Shown here: in pieces, positions 52,635 to 59,779 of the stretch | Numbering within the stretch: the stretch's first letter is position 1 | How the letters are laid out: each line of letters opens with the position of its first letter | Assembly (NCBI GenBank): GCA_963805495.1 | Contig: CAWDUQ010000005.1 | Coordinates: 1 to 64,000 of the forward strand | DNA length: 64,000 nucleotides | Source of the DNA: DAHUXD01 sp963805495 | Lineage (GTDB): Bacteria; Acidobacteriota; Thermoanaerobaculia; UBA5066; Gp7-AA6 | Direction of reading: 5' to 3' | Made by a program: the position numbers and the translations under genes | Notes under the pieces: model-generated | Database searches by the model: none | The model's input: only the letters and a program-made list of their open reading frames with translations | Told to the model about the DNA's origin: nothing

Positions 52635-52679
52635 GGATTAACTGATTCTCCTGCGAGGACTTATTCTAACAGCTTTATT

Positions 52680-53276
52680 TCACAACTCGCGCCGGTTCTC
52701 CAGCGAACGGGCCATCGTCACCTCGTCAGCGTACTCGATGTCCCCGCCGACCGGCAGGCCGAAAGCGATGCGGGTCACCCGCACGCCGCTCGGCTTGAGG
52801 CGCCGGGCGAGGTAGAGGGCCGTCGCCTCGCCCTCGACGTTGGGGTTGGTGGCGATCACGACCTCCCGGACCTCGGGGGTGACGCGCGACACCAGGCCCG
52901 CCACGTCGATCTCGTCGGGCCCGATGCCCTTCAAGGGAGAGAGGGCTCCCCAGAGGACGTGGTAGCGGCCCCGGAACTCGCGCGTCTTCTCCACGGCCGC
53001 GAGGTTTCCGGGCTCCTCGACGACGCACAGCAGCGAAACGTCCCGCTGCGGGTCCGAGCAGATGTCGCACGGGTCCTCCTCGGTCAGCGTATTGCAGGTC
53101 GAGCAGCGCCTGACCGCGGAGCGCGCCCCGGCGATCGCGTGGGCGAGACGCTCGGCGTCTTCGGCGGGCGACCGGAGCAGGTAGTAGGCCAGCCGTGCGG
53201 CGCTCTTGGCGCCGATTCCGGGCAAGCGCTGGAACTCGGCGGCCAGGCGCTCCAGCGATTTCGGGGTTCCGAGCAA
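52680..53276 (-). CDS. recR: Recombination mediator RecR
   Basis: 198 residues from TTG 53276, 3 bases after the ybaB stop. Helix-hairpin-helix LPGIGAKSAARLAYYLL, zinc finger CSTCNTLTEEDPCDIC, Toprim domain (VVEEPGNLAAVEKTREFRGR) and the C-terminal VTRIAFGLPVGGDIEYADEV. Works with RecF/RecO in loading RecA at gaps. The dnaX-ybaB-recR order is widely conserved. Confidence 0.96.
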   Translation of the reverse strand: MLGTPKSLERLAAEFQRLPGIGAKSAARLAYYLLRSPAEDAERLAHAIAGARSAVRRCSTCNTLTEEDPCDICSDPQRDVSLLCVVEEPGNLAAVEKTREFRGRYHVLWGALSPLKGIGPDEIDVAGLVSRVTPEVREVVIATNPNVEGEATALYLARRLKPSGVRVTRIAFGLPVGGDIEYADEVTMARSLENRREL

Positions 53277-53279
53277 GGT

Positions 53280-53576
53280 CTAGCGCATCCCCGGCATCAT
53301 TCCGCCCAGCATCGACGCGGTCTTCTTCTGCACGGCCTCGTCGACCCGGCGCGAGGCCTCGCGGGCCGCCGCGAGGACCAGGTCCTGAAGGGTTTCGACG
53401 TCCTCCGGATCGACGGCGGCCTTCTCGATGTGGACGGCGAGGACCTCTTTGGTTCCCGACATCTCGATCTTGACCATCCCGCCGCCCGAGGTCGCCTCGA
53501 TCCGCATCGCGGCCAGCTCTTCCTGCAGCTTCGTCTGCATGGCCTGCGCCTGCTGCATCATCTTCTGGATGTTCAT
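53280..53576 (-). CDS. ybaB: YbaB/EbfC nucleoid-associated protein
   Basis: 98 residues from ATG 53576. Typical start MNIQKMMQQAQAMQTKLQEE, central SGGGMVKIEMSGTKEVLAVH, and a C-terminal coil ending MLGGMMPGMR. DNA-binding dimer. Located between dnaX and recR as in many genomes. Confidence 0.94.
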   Translation of the reverse strand: MNIQKMMQQAQAMQTKLQEELAAMRIEATSGGGMVKIEMSGTKEVLAVHIEKAAVDPEDVETLQDLVLAAAREASRRVDEAVQKKTASMLGGMMPGMR

Positions 53577-53591
53577 GGTGTCCGGGTCGCG

Positions 53592-53640
53592 TCGGGGCGG
53601 GGTTCGTCCCCGCCCGGGCGGCTCCAATGGCCGCCCCGAC
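53592..53640. repeat. GC-rich double hairpin between ybaB and dnaX
   Basis: GTCGGGGCGGGG-TTCG-TCCCCGCCC followed by GGGCGGC-TCCAATG-GCCGCCC-CGAC. Similar in style to the 44191-44516 array. Confidence 0.6.
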
Positions 53641-53644
53641 GCCC

Positions 53645-55276
53645 CTATTCCTCCTCCTTGATCTCCGTCAGTTCGCCGTGGAAGAGCTCCATGGCCGAAC
53701 GCACCATCGGGTCCGCTTCCGCGCGCGTGCTCGCCCGCTCGCGGGAGATCGTCGAGCGCGGCACATCGCGCGCGGCCTTCCCGAGATCGCCGTCGGCCGG
53801 CGGACCCGTCTTCAGCACGATCTTGAGCGGACGGCCGAAGGCCTCGCGGGCCACCTCGGCGAGCAGCTTCTTCGCCGCGTGCTCATCGAGCGCCTCCTTG
53901 GCGGCCGCGCGGTCGATTCCGAAGCGCAGGACGAGATCATCGCCGGAAACTCCGATCGCCTCGGCGAGACTGACCTGGGCCGCCGTCACGCGGCGCCGCG
54001 AATCGAGGATCTCGTGGAACCGCTCGATCGGGTCGCCGGCCGCGGGCGCGGCGCTCTCGCGGCGCTCGGGCTCGGGCTCGACCGAAACGAGAGAAACGAT
54101 CCGCGGACCGGCATCCGCCGCACGGGGCGGGGCGGGTGCCGCCGGCGGAGCGCTGCGCGCCTGGGACGGCCCGCCGATCGACGCTTCGATGTCGCGCAAT
54201 CGCGGCAGCTCGGCGAGCTTCAAGACCAGCATCTGCACGACGAGGCCGGGGTCGTCGACGCGCCGTACCTGTTCCTCGGCCTGAAGCGTCAGGGAGACGG
54301 CGCGCAGCAGGTTCTCGTAGGGCATCGCCCGGGCGAGTGCCGCCATCCGCGCCTGCTCTTCCTTCGGGAGGTCGCTCGCCGCGCCGGCCGCCAAGAGCAG
54401 CGCCCGGCGAAGGAAGCCGACGAACTCGCGGAGCACATGCCGCGGGTCCGCGCCGCCCTCGGTCAGGCGTGCGAGGCTCGCGATGGCGGCGGACCGGTCG
54501 CCGCCCGCGACCGCCGAGTACATCGCCTCGAGCAGCGTCGAGTCGACGAGCGCAAGGATCTCGGCGCAGCGGGCTTCGTCCACCTTGCCCGCGGCGAGGG
54601 TCGCCGCCTGGTCGAGGAGCGAGAGAGCGTCGCGCATGCTCCCCTCGGCGGCGCCGGCGAGCAGCCGCAGCGCGCCCGGTGTCGCTTCGATCTTTTCGGC
54701 CTTCGCCACCTTCGCGAGCTGTCCCGTAATCTCGGGGACCGTCAGCGCGCGGAAGGCGAACCGCTGGCAGCGAGAAACGATCGTGGCGGGGATCTTGTGG
54801 AGCTCGGTCGATGCCAGGATGAACCGCGCGTGGGGCGGAGGCTCCTCGAGGGTCTTCAGGAGCGCGTTGAAGGCCTCCGTCGTGAGCATGTGGACTTCGT
54901 CGATGATGGCGATCCGGTAGCGGTCGCGCTGCGGGGCGTAGCGGACCGTCTCGATCAGTTCGCGGGCGTTCTCGATCTTGCGGTTCGAGGCGCCGTCCAT
55001 CTCGTGCACGTCGAGCGACTCGCCGCGATCCAGGATCTCCCGGCAGGAAGCGCACTCTCCGCACGGGCGGATCGTCGGGCCCTTGTCGCAGTTGAGCGCC
55101 CGGGCGAGCATCCGCGCGGTCGAGGTCTTGCCCACGCCGCGGGGGCCGGTCAGCAGGTACGCTTGCGCCACGCGGCCGTCGGCGATCGCGTTGGAGAGCG
55201 TTCGCGCGACGGCCTCCTGGCCGACCAGGTCCTCGAAGATGCGAGGCCGCCATTTTCGGGGAAGCGCGAGGTGCAT
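53645..55276 (-). CDS. dnaX: DNA polymerase III subunit gamma/tau
   Basis: Clamp-loader ATPase. 543 residues. Start MHLALPRKWRPRIFEDLVGQ, Walker A TGPRGVGKTSTA, zinc cysteines CDKGPTIRPCGECASC, Walker B IIDEVHML, sensor STELHKIP and VSRCQRF. An Ala/Pro-rich hinge near residue 370-390 is followed by a short tau-like tail (to DPMVRSAMELFHGELTEI). Leaderless-type start: TAAGAT 7 bases upstream. Confidence 0.95.
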   Translation of the reverse strand: MHLALPRKWRPRIFEDLVGQEAVARTLSNAIADGRVAQAYLLTGPRGVGKTSTARMLARALNCDKGPTIRPCGECASCREILDRGESLDVHEMDGASNRKIENARELIETVRYAPQRDRYRIAIIDEVHMLTTEAFNALLKTLEEPPPHARFILASTELHKIPATIVSRCQRFAFRALTVPEITGQLAKVAKAEKIEATPGALRLLAGAAEGSMRDALSLLDQAATLAAGKVDEARCAEILALVDSTLLEAMYSAVAGGDRSAAIASLARLTEGGADPRHVLREFVGFLRRALLLAAGAASDLPKEEQARMAALARAMPYENLLRAVSLTLQAEEQVRRVDDPGLVVQMLVLKLAELPRLRDIEASIGGPSQARSAPPAAPAPPRAADAGPRIVSLVSVEPEPERRESAAPAAGDPIERFHEILDSRRRVTAAQVSLAEAIGVSGDDLVLRFGIDRAAAKEALDEHAAKKLLAEVAREAFGRPLKIVLKTGPPADGDLGKAARDVPRSTISRERASTRAEADPMVRSAMELFHGELTEIKEEE

Positions 55277-55283
55277 CGGGGTT

Positions 55284-55289
55284 ATCTTA
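55284..55289 (-). promoter_or_regulatory. -10 element for dnaX
   Basis: TAAGAT on the minus strand, 7 bases before the ATG at 55276; no ribosome site visible. Confidence 0.5.
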
Positions 55290-55366
55290 ATCGGTCGCTC
55301 GACGCGACCGGACGGGAGCCGAGAGCTCTCTCGGCGGGATCGAGTGCCTCAGAGCATCCGGCGGCC

Positions 55367-55479
55367 GAAGATGAGCTCAGGTTGACCTGCGGCGCACGGG
55401 GGCGCCTCCTGATCGCTGCTTCCTTCCGGACCTGACGAGGTTCGGAGACTTCCGTCGCACAGGGCCCGAACTCATCTTC
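55367..55479 (-). ncRNA. ffs: Signal recognition particle RNA (4.5S type)
   Basis: Minus strand carries the diagnostic apical sequence GTCAGGTCCGGAAGGAAGCA (complement within 55417-55438) with the GGAA tetraloop and asymmetric internal loop. The terminal helix pairs GAAGATGAG (5') with CTCATCTTC (3'). An outer extension of the helix (to 55359/55488) suggests a longer precursor, and TAGAAT at 55501-55496 is a fitting -10. Pairs with Ffh to target membrane proteins. Location next to dnaX is common. Confidence 0.93.
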
Positions 55480-55498
55480 CGCCGCCGGACGAGCGATT

Positions 55499-55702
55499 CT
55501 ATCCCACGGGGGTCGGGCGGCGCGGCCGAAGGAAGGCCGTCAGGAGCACGGCCCCGAAGGCGAGTCCCGCGGCGAGATCGGAGCCGCGCAGGAAACCCTC
55601 GGGCGGAGCGGGCCACGCGCCGAAGGCGGAGCCCGCCGAAAAGAGGAGCGCGAAGGCCGCGAGCCAGCCCGCGCTGACCGCCGCGATGCGGGCGGGCGTC
55701 AT
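55499..55702 (-). CDS. Small two-helix membrane protein after the anti-sigma gene
   Basis: 67 residues from ATG 55702, overlapping the anti-sigma stop by ATGA. Two hydrophobic segments (IAAVSAGWLAAFALLFSAGS and GSDLAAGLAFGAVLLTAFL). No family recognised; its coupling to the sigma/anti-sigma pair suggests an accessory in that circuit. Confidence 0.6.
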   Translation of the reverse strand: MTPARIAAVSAGWLAAFALLFSAGSAFGAWPAPPEGFLRGSDLAAGLAFGAVLLTAFLRPRRPTPVG

Positions 55703-55953
55703 TCCTTGTCGCGACAGCGCGAGCGGACGAACTCCATGACCGCCTGGGCCAGGTTCCGCGGGATATCGCGCGGCTTCAACATCCGGAGCGTGCGGCCCGT
55801 CGCCCGGTAGGTCTTGAGGAAGACCACGCAAGGCGGACAGTGGGAGAGGTGCGTCTCGAGATCCTGGCGCACGGCCTCGGGCATCGAGCCGTCCTCGTAG
55901 TCCGCGAGATAGTCGACGATCAGCTTGCGGCAGGAAATTTCGTCGTGGCTCAT
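55699..55953 (-). CDS. Zinc-finger (zf-HC2) anti-sigma factor
   Basis: 84 residues. Zinc motif H-x3-C-x2-C in ETHLSHCPPC, with an upstream candidate ligand C8. Begins MSHDEISCRKLIVDYLADYE. No membrane helix, so it is a soluble anti-sigma factor of the ChrR/RsrA style that binds the sigma factor encoded just upstream (ATGA overlap). Confidence 0.85.
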   Translation of the reverse strand: MSHDEISCRKLIVDYLADYEDGSMPEAVRQDLETHLSHCPPCVVFLKTYRATGRTLRMLKPRDIPRNLAQAVMEFVRSRCRDKE

Positions 55954-56588
55954 GGCGCCACCCTCCGCTCGGCCGCGCGACGGTCCGGCGGCGCCGAGGC
56001 GACCTCCGCGAGCCTCTGGCGCACGTAGAGCCGGGCGCGGTGAAGGCGCGACTTCAGGGCCGGCAGGGAAATCTGGAGGGTCTCCGCCACGTCTGCCGGC
56101 TTCATCTCTTCGACGTCGACCATCCAGATCGCGTCCCGGTACGTCGGCGGCAGCTCGGCGATGAAGCCCTCGGCGCGCTCGGCCAGGTCGCGCGCGATCG
56201 CCTCGTTCTCCGTTCCGTCCACCCAGGCCGTGAACTCCGAGGAGGGCGGCTGGCCGTCGCCGCCGAACCGGGGCATGTAGTCCTCGAGCGAAACGGTCGA
56301 GCCGGAGGACTTCCGCCGCCGCGCGCGCGTGTAGGCGGAGTTCAGCGCGACGCGATAGAACCAGGAGAAGAACTTCCTGGACTCGTCGAAGGTCCCGATC
56401 TTCCGGTAGAGCGTCAGGAAAGCGTCCTGGGTCGCCTCCTCGGCGTCTTCCGGGTTCCGGAGGACGCCGTAGGAAAGCGAGTAAACGCGAGCGTTATATC
56501 GGTCGACCATGTCTCGAAAGGCTTGATCGTCGCCCCGTTTGATCCGCTGGACGAGCTCGAGGTCCGAGGCGTTGGGATCGTCTGCCAT
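55950..56588 (-). CDS. ECF-type RNA polymerase sigma factor
   Basis: 212 residues. Region 2: DQAFRDMVDRYNARVYSLSY, NPEDAEEATQDAFLTLYRKI, FFSWFYRVALNSAYTRARRR. A long linker is followed by region 4: LPPTYRDAIWMVDVEEMKPA, ISLPALKSRLHRARLYVRQR. RpoE-like. Forms an operon with its zinc anti-sigma factor and a small membrane protein. Target promoters cannot be deduced here. Confidence 0.92.
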   Translation of the reverse strand: MADDPNASDLELVQRIKRGDDQAFRDMVDRYNARVYSLSYGVLRNPEDAEEATQDAFLTLYRKIGTFDESRKFFSWFYRVALNSAYTRARRRKSSGSTVSLEDYMPRFGGDGQPPSSEFTAWVDGTENEAIARDLAERAEGFIAELPPTYRDAIWMVDVEEMKPADVAETLQISLPALKSRLHRARLYVRQRLAEVASAPPDRRAAERRVAP

Positions 56589-56637
56589 TGGAATTACGCG
56601 CTCTTTCGGTCTGCCGATTCCGTAATGTCTGTCAGTC

Positions 56638-56728
<91 letters not shown>

Positions 56729-56730
56729 GG

Positions 56731-57050
56731 GGGGCGGGGAATCCTACAACAGTCGCATGCGAGTGAACGCCGCGCCCCGCGCGGCGTTGCCTACTGCCGG
56801 GGGTTTGCCTCCGGTGGCCGGCTCCAAGCGTGCTCCTTAAGCCACTCGGACACCTCTCCGGGGGCGGGGAATCCTACAACAGTCGCATGCGAGTGAACGC
56901 CGCGCCCCGCGCGGCGTTGCCTACTGCCGGGGGTCTGCCTCCGGTGGTCGGCTCCAAGCGTGCTCCTTAAGCCACTCGGACACCTCTCCGGGGGCGGGGA
57001 ATCCTACAACACCGGGCGCTCATCGCATGCGAGTGAGCGTCGCGCGCGCG
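56731..57050 (-). repeat. Tandem copies of tRNA-Ser 5' half with its promoter region
   Basis: Period 131 and 130 bp. The tRNA segment from the 5' end to the anticodon (37 nt) recurs at 56823-56859 and 56953-56989, each followed upstream by the same spacer: TAGGAT -10 box (complement of ATCCTA), a 10-bp hairpin AACGCCGCGC/GCGCGGCGTT (56766-56788 and its copy) and a CCGGTGG-type tail. Copies stop exactly at the anticodon, so no second full tRNA exists. Beyond 57016 the copy degenerates. Confidence 0.9.
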
Positions 57051-57052
57051 CA

Positions 57053-57103
57053 AACGTCAGAAATTCAGGTCAGGCCTCGAACGTCAGCAATGCAGGCCTG
57101 CCC
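57053..57103 (+). repeat. Two degenerate dispersed-repeat copies
   Basis: CGTCAGAAATTCAGGTCAGG and CGTCAGCAATGCAGGCCTGC resemble the CAGCAAATCAGGCCTGACC variant seen at 3271. Heavily diverged. They sit between the tRNA array and the CGNR gene; the rest of 57104-57184 shows nothing. Confidence 0.4.
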
Positions 57104-57184
57104 GAGTTTCTCCTCCTCACGCGGTCCCGTTCGGTAGAGATGCGGGTGAGTCCCCTTCCCCGCCGATCTCCGGGGAAAAACATG

Positions 57185-57235
57185 TAACCTTAAAACGGTT
57201 ATCTCAATGGTGTAAGTTGTCCAGGAGGGTTACAC
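57185..57235. promoter_or_regulatory. Two inverted repeats upstream of the CGNR regulator
   Basis: TAACC-N7-GGTTA (57185-57201) and GTGTAA-N14-TTACAC (57210-57235), ending 7 bases before the GTG start. The second brackets AGGAGGG. The AT-rich spacing stands out from the GC-rich surroundings, and the sites would suit binding by the adjacent regulator. Confidence 0.45.
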
Positions 57236-57242
57236 TGACCGG

Positions 57243-57884
57243 GTGACCGTGGCGGAACGGGCCGAAAAGCCCCCGCGGATCGACTTTTTTTTCCTGGCGG
57301 GGCACCCGTGCCTCGACTTCCTCAACACCCGGCCCTTCGTGCGCGGGCAGGCCGTCGAGCTCCTGCCGGACCTCGCTTCCTTCGTCGCCTGGCTGGGACG
57401 CGCCGGGAGGCTCGACGCCCGGTCGGCCGCCGACGCTCTCAAACGGTGGAGCGAAGGGCCCGAGGGCGTCCGCATCGCCGAGCGCGCCCGGACCTTCCGC
57501 GAGACACTCCGACACACGATCGACGGACTGACCCGCGGACGGGGCGTCTCGACCGAAGGGTTCGCCGCGATCAACTTCATCCTGGCCGAGAACGACGGAA
57601 ACCTCCGCCTCGAGCGCACGGCCGGCGGCTTCCGTACGCGGTTCACCGCGCGCCCCACCCACCCGATCGCTCTCCTCGGGAACGTGGCCGAGGCGGCCGC
57701 GGGTCTGCTCGGCGCGGGGAAGCCGGAGCTCATTCGCCGCTGCGGGAACCCGGACTGCGTCCTCTTCTTCTACGACGCCACGCGGAATCACCGGCGCCAG
57801 TGGTGCGCGATGGGGACGTGCGGAAACCTGATGAAAGTGCGGGCCTTCCGCCGGCGGCACCGGCGTCCGAACGAGAAGCGCTGA
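57243..57884 (+). CDS. ABATE/CGNR zinc-finger regulator
   Basis: 213 residues from GTG 57243 (AGGAGGG at 57223-57229 supports it). N-terminal ABATE domain (FFFLAGHPCLDFLNTRPFVR, LLPDLASFVAWLGRAGRL) and a C-terminal CGNR zinc finger: CGNPDCVLFFYDATRNHRRQ and WCAMGTCGN, with the zinc cysteines. This family is thought to be stress-linked transcription regulators. Converges with the PhyH gene. Confidence 0.88.
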   Translation: MTVAERAEKPPRIDFFFLAGHPCLDFLNTRPFVRGQAVELLPDLASFVAWLGRAGRLDARSAADALKRWSEGPEGVRIAERARTFRETLRHTIDGLTRGRGVSTEGFAAINFILAENDGNLRLERTAGGFRTRFTARPTHPIALLGNVAEAAAGLLGAGKPELIRRCGNPDCVLFFYDATRNHRRQWCAMGTCGNLMKVRAFRRRHRRPNEKR

Positions 57885-57890
57885 GTCCGG

Positions 57891-58625
57891 TCAACGCCCG
57901 CGGTCGAATCGCTCCTTTTCGTATCGCTCGTTCAAGCCCGGGTAGCACGACGGGACATAGGTCAGAAACAGCCCCCGGCGAGGTTGCGAAGCCCGGTTGG
58001 GAGCGCTCCGGTGCGGCGTCAGGCTGTGAAAGAAGGCGACGTCTCCGGGGTTCAGCAGGAGAAGGACGCTGCTGCGCCCCTCCACGGCCGACTCGTCCGT
58101 ATCGAGAGGCTCCCCCGCGGGCGCCGGCAGCCGCTCGCGGTGCAGCCCGGGAAACAGTTCCGGCGTGCCTGTCGCTGCGTCGAACGGGTCGAGCGCGAGC
58201 AGCGCGTTGACGTAGTGGTCGGCGGACAGGCCGAGCCCTTCCCAGTAGGGATAGTCCTGGTGCAGGCCATAACCGGCGGTCCCCGGCCGCTTCATGATCA
58301 GCTTCGCCTTGAACGGTATTGCCGTTCCGTCGAGGAGCGAGCCTGCGGCGGCGATGAGCCTCGGGCTCCGCGCCAGCGCATCGTAGACGGGCGAGACTTC
58401 GAGGACGGGGTCGATGCGATCCGCGATCTCGCCGCCGTCGACGGTCGATCTCCACTGCACGCGCGGGTCCGAGCGGTCCGCGGGCAGGCTCGCCCACAGG
58501 CGGTCGGATTCGGCCAGCCACGCACTCGATCCCTCTGGATCGAAAACCCTCTCCACCACCACGTGCCCGTCCCGCCCGTAGGCAGCCACCTGTTCGGCGC
58601 TGAGCGTCGGTGACGGCCGCGTCAT
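57891..58625 (-). CDS. Phytanoyl-CoA dioxygenase (PhyH) family protein
   Basis: 244 residues. Fe(II)/2-oxoglutarate fold: GLHQDYPYWEGLGLSADHYV gives the HxD pair, FFHSLTPHRSAPNRASQPRR supplies the distal His and the 2-oxoglutarate Arg. N-terminal LSAEQVAAYGRDGHVVVERV is typical. Hydroxylates a small molecule; substrate unknown. The start overlaps the upstream acetyltransferase stop by ATGA. Confidence 0.88.
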   Translation of the reverse strand: MTRPSPTLSAEQVAAYGRDGHVVVERVFDPEGSSAWLAESDRLWASLPADRSDPRVQWRSTVDGGEIADRIDPVLEVSPVYDALARSPRLIAAAGSLLDGTAIPFKAKLIMKRPGTAGYGLHQDYPYWEGLGLSADHYVNALLALDPFDAATGTPELFPGLHRERLPAPAGEPLDTDESAVEGRSSVLLLLNPGDVAFFHSLTPHRSAPNRASQPRRGLFLTYVPSCYPGLNERYEKERFDRGR

Positions 58626-59464
58626 GACGTCTCTGGACCTCCGAGGCCCCGGACCCACTCGATCTGACGAACCACGACCCGATAGCCGGCGGACGGATAG
58701 ATCGCGAGACCCGGCTCGCCGTCGAGGGCAAAGCAACCGGCGGCCGACAAGCCGCCCTCTTCGGCGAGCGCCGCAAAGCGCACGGCCGCGGCCGTCGCGG
58801 CCCCCTGCCGCCTGTGCGCCGGGTCGATGACGAGGTTCTTCATCCTCAGGAGGCTCCCACAGGGCGCGGCGCCGATGACGCCGACGACCTTGCCGTCCCT
58901 TCGGATCAGGTATGCCCGCATGAAGCCGGCGGCGTGCCTGCGCCGCTCCATCGCCACCCATTTGTCCGGGTCCGTGGGATGACCGTCGGGACCGCTGCCC
59001 GCTCGACGCATCACCTCCCGCCGGGCCGACCAGCCGCTCTCGTCTTCCGCCGTCAGAAATTCGACCTCCGCACCGCCGGCCGTTGCGCCGGCGGCGCGCG
59101 CGAGGCCGTGCTCGACGCGGGACCGATATCCGCGCCGCTCGAGCGCCCGCTCCAGCAGAGCGTGTGGCGAATCGAGATACAGGCGGGCGCGCGGGCTCCC
59201 AAGCGCGCGAAGCCGGTCCTCGATTTCGCCGAGCCAGGCCTCGGGGTCGGCCGCCGCCCCGGCCGCGTCGATTCGCTGAACCACGCACCCCGACGCCAGA
59301 GACTCGGCGCCGCGCAGGACGGCGATCACGGCATGCGGTACCGGAATGACCTCGGCGCCCGCCTCGAAATACCGCCGGTCGCTTTCCAGGAGGTCACGGG
59401 ACCACTCGGCCAGATCGGAATCCCTGGGCTCGTTCGCCTCCGGGGGTCCCATCTGTGCGCTCAC
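58622..59464 (-). CDS. GNAT-family acetyltransferase
   Basis: 280 residues. A degenerate N-terminal half is followed by a complete GNAT fold at ~150-275: FMRAYLIRRDGKVVGVIGAA, LRMKNLVIDPAHRRQGAATA (acetyl-CoA loop RRQGAA) and PGLAIYPSAGYRVVVRQIEW. Overlaps the PhyH gene, so the two likely act together on a common metabolite. Confidence 0.82.
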   Translation of the reverse strand: MSAQMGPPEANEPRDSDLAEWSRDLLESDRRYFEAGAEVIPVPHAVIAVLRGAESLASGCVVQRIDAAGAAADPEAWLGEIEDRLRALGSPRARLYLDSPHALLERALERRGYRSRVEHGLARAAGATAGGAEVEFLTAEDESGWSARREVMRRAGSGPDGHPTDPDKWVAMERRRHAAGFMRAYLIRRDGKVVGVIGAAPCGSLLRMKNLVIDPAHRRQGAATAAAVRFAALAEEGGLSAAGCFALDGEPGLAIYPSAGYRVVVRQIEWVRGLGGPETS

Positions 59465-59470
59465 CGCCGT

Positions 59471-59779
59471 CTACCCCCCGGCTCCCATCCGCCGCAGCGA
59501 CTCGAACGAGTAGATCCCGTCGTTGTGGCCGTCGGCCCAGTCGATCTGGAGCGCGTACGAGCCGACCCAGCGGTGGCCGGCCGCCTGGATCGATGTGGGC
59601 GTGAGGGGGCGGTCCGGCCCGCGGTAGACGTTCCCGAAGAGGTCCGGCTCGCCCTTGCACATCGCGCACGGGCACGCGCGGCGCAGCCCCTCGAGCGAGA
59701 GGTAGTCCTCGCGGCCGTCGTCCCACACGATCGCGAGCTCCGACCCGATGACCATGACCTGCTTCGGAACGGAAATCAC
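59471..59779 (-). CDS. DUF971 protein (gamma-butyrobetaine-hydroxylase N-terminal-like)
   Basis: 102 residues. GTG start overlapping the kinase stop (GTGA). Motifs: SELAIVWDDGREDYLSLEGL and RRACPCAMCKGE with the cysteine pair, then SYALQIDWADGHNDGIYSFE. DUF971 proteins are linked to Fe-S cluster biogenesis. Coupled to the kinase gene upstream. Confidence 0.9.
   Translation of the reverse strand: MISVPKQVMVIGSELAIVWDDGREDYLSLEGLRRACPCAMCKGEPDLFGNVYRGPDRPLTPTSIQAAGHRWVGSYALQIDWADGHNDGIYSFESLRRMGAGG

Noticed and set aside
56823..56989. Two additional tRNA-Ser genes
   Set aside because: Only the 5' 37 bases are present in each; the variable arm, T-arm and 3' acceptor strand are missing.
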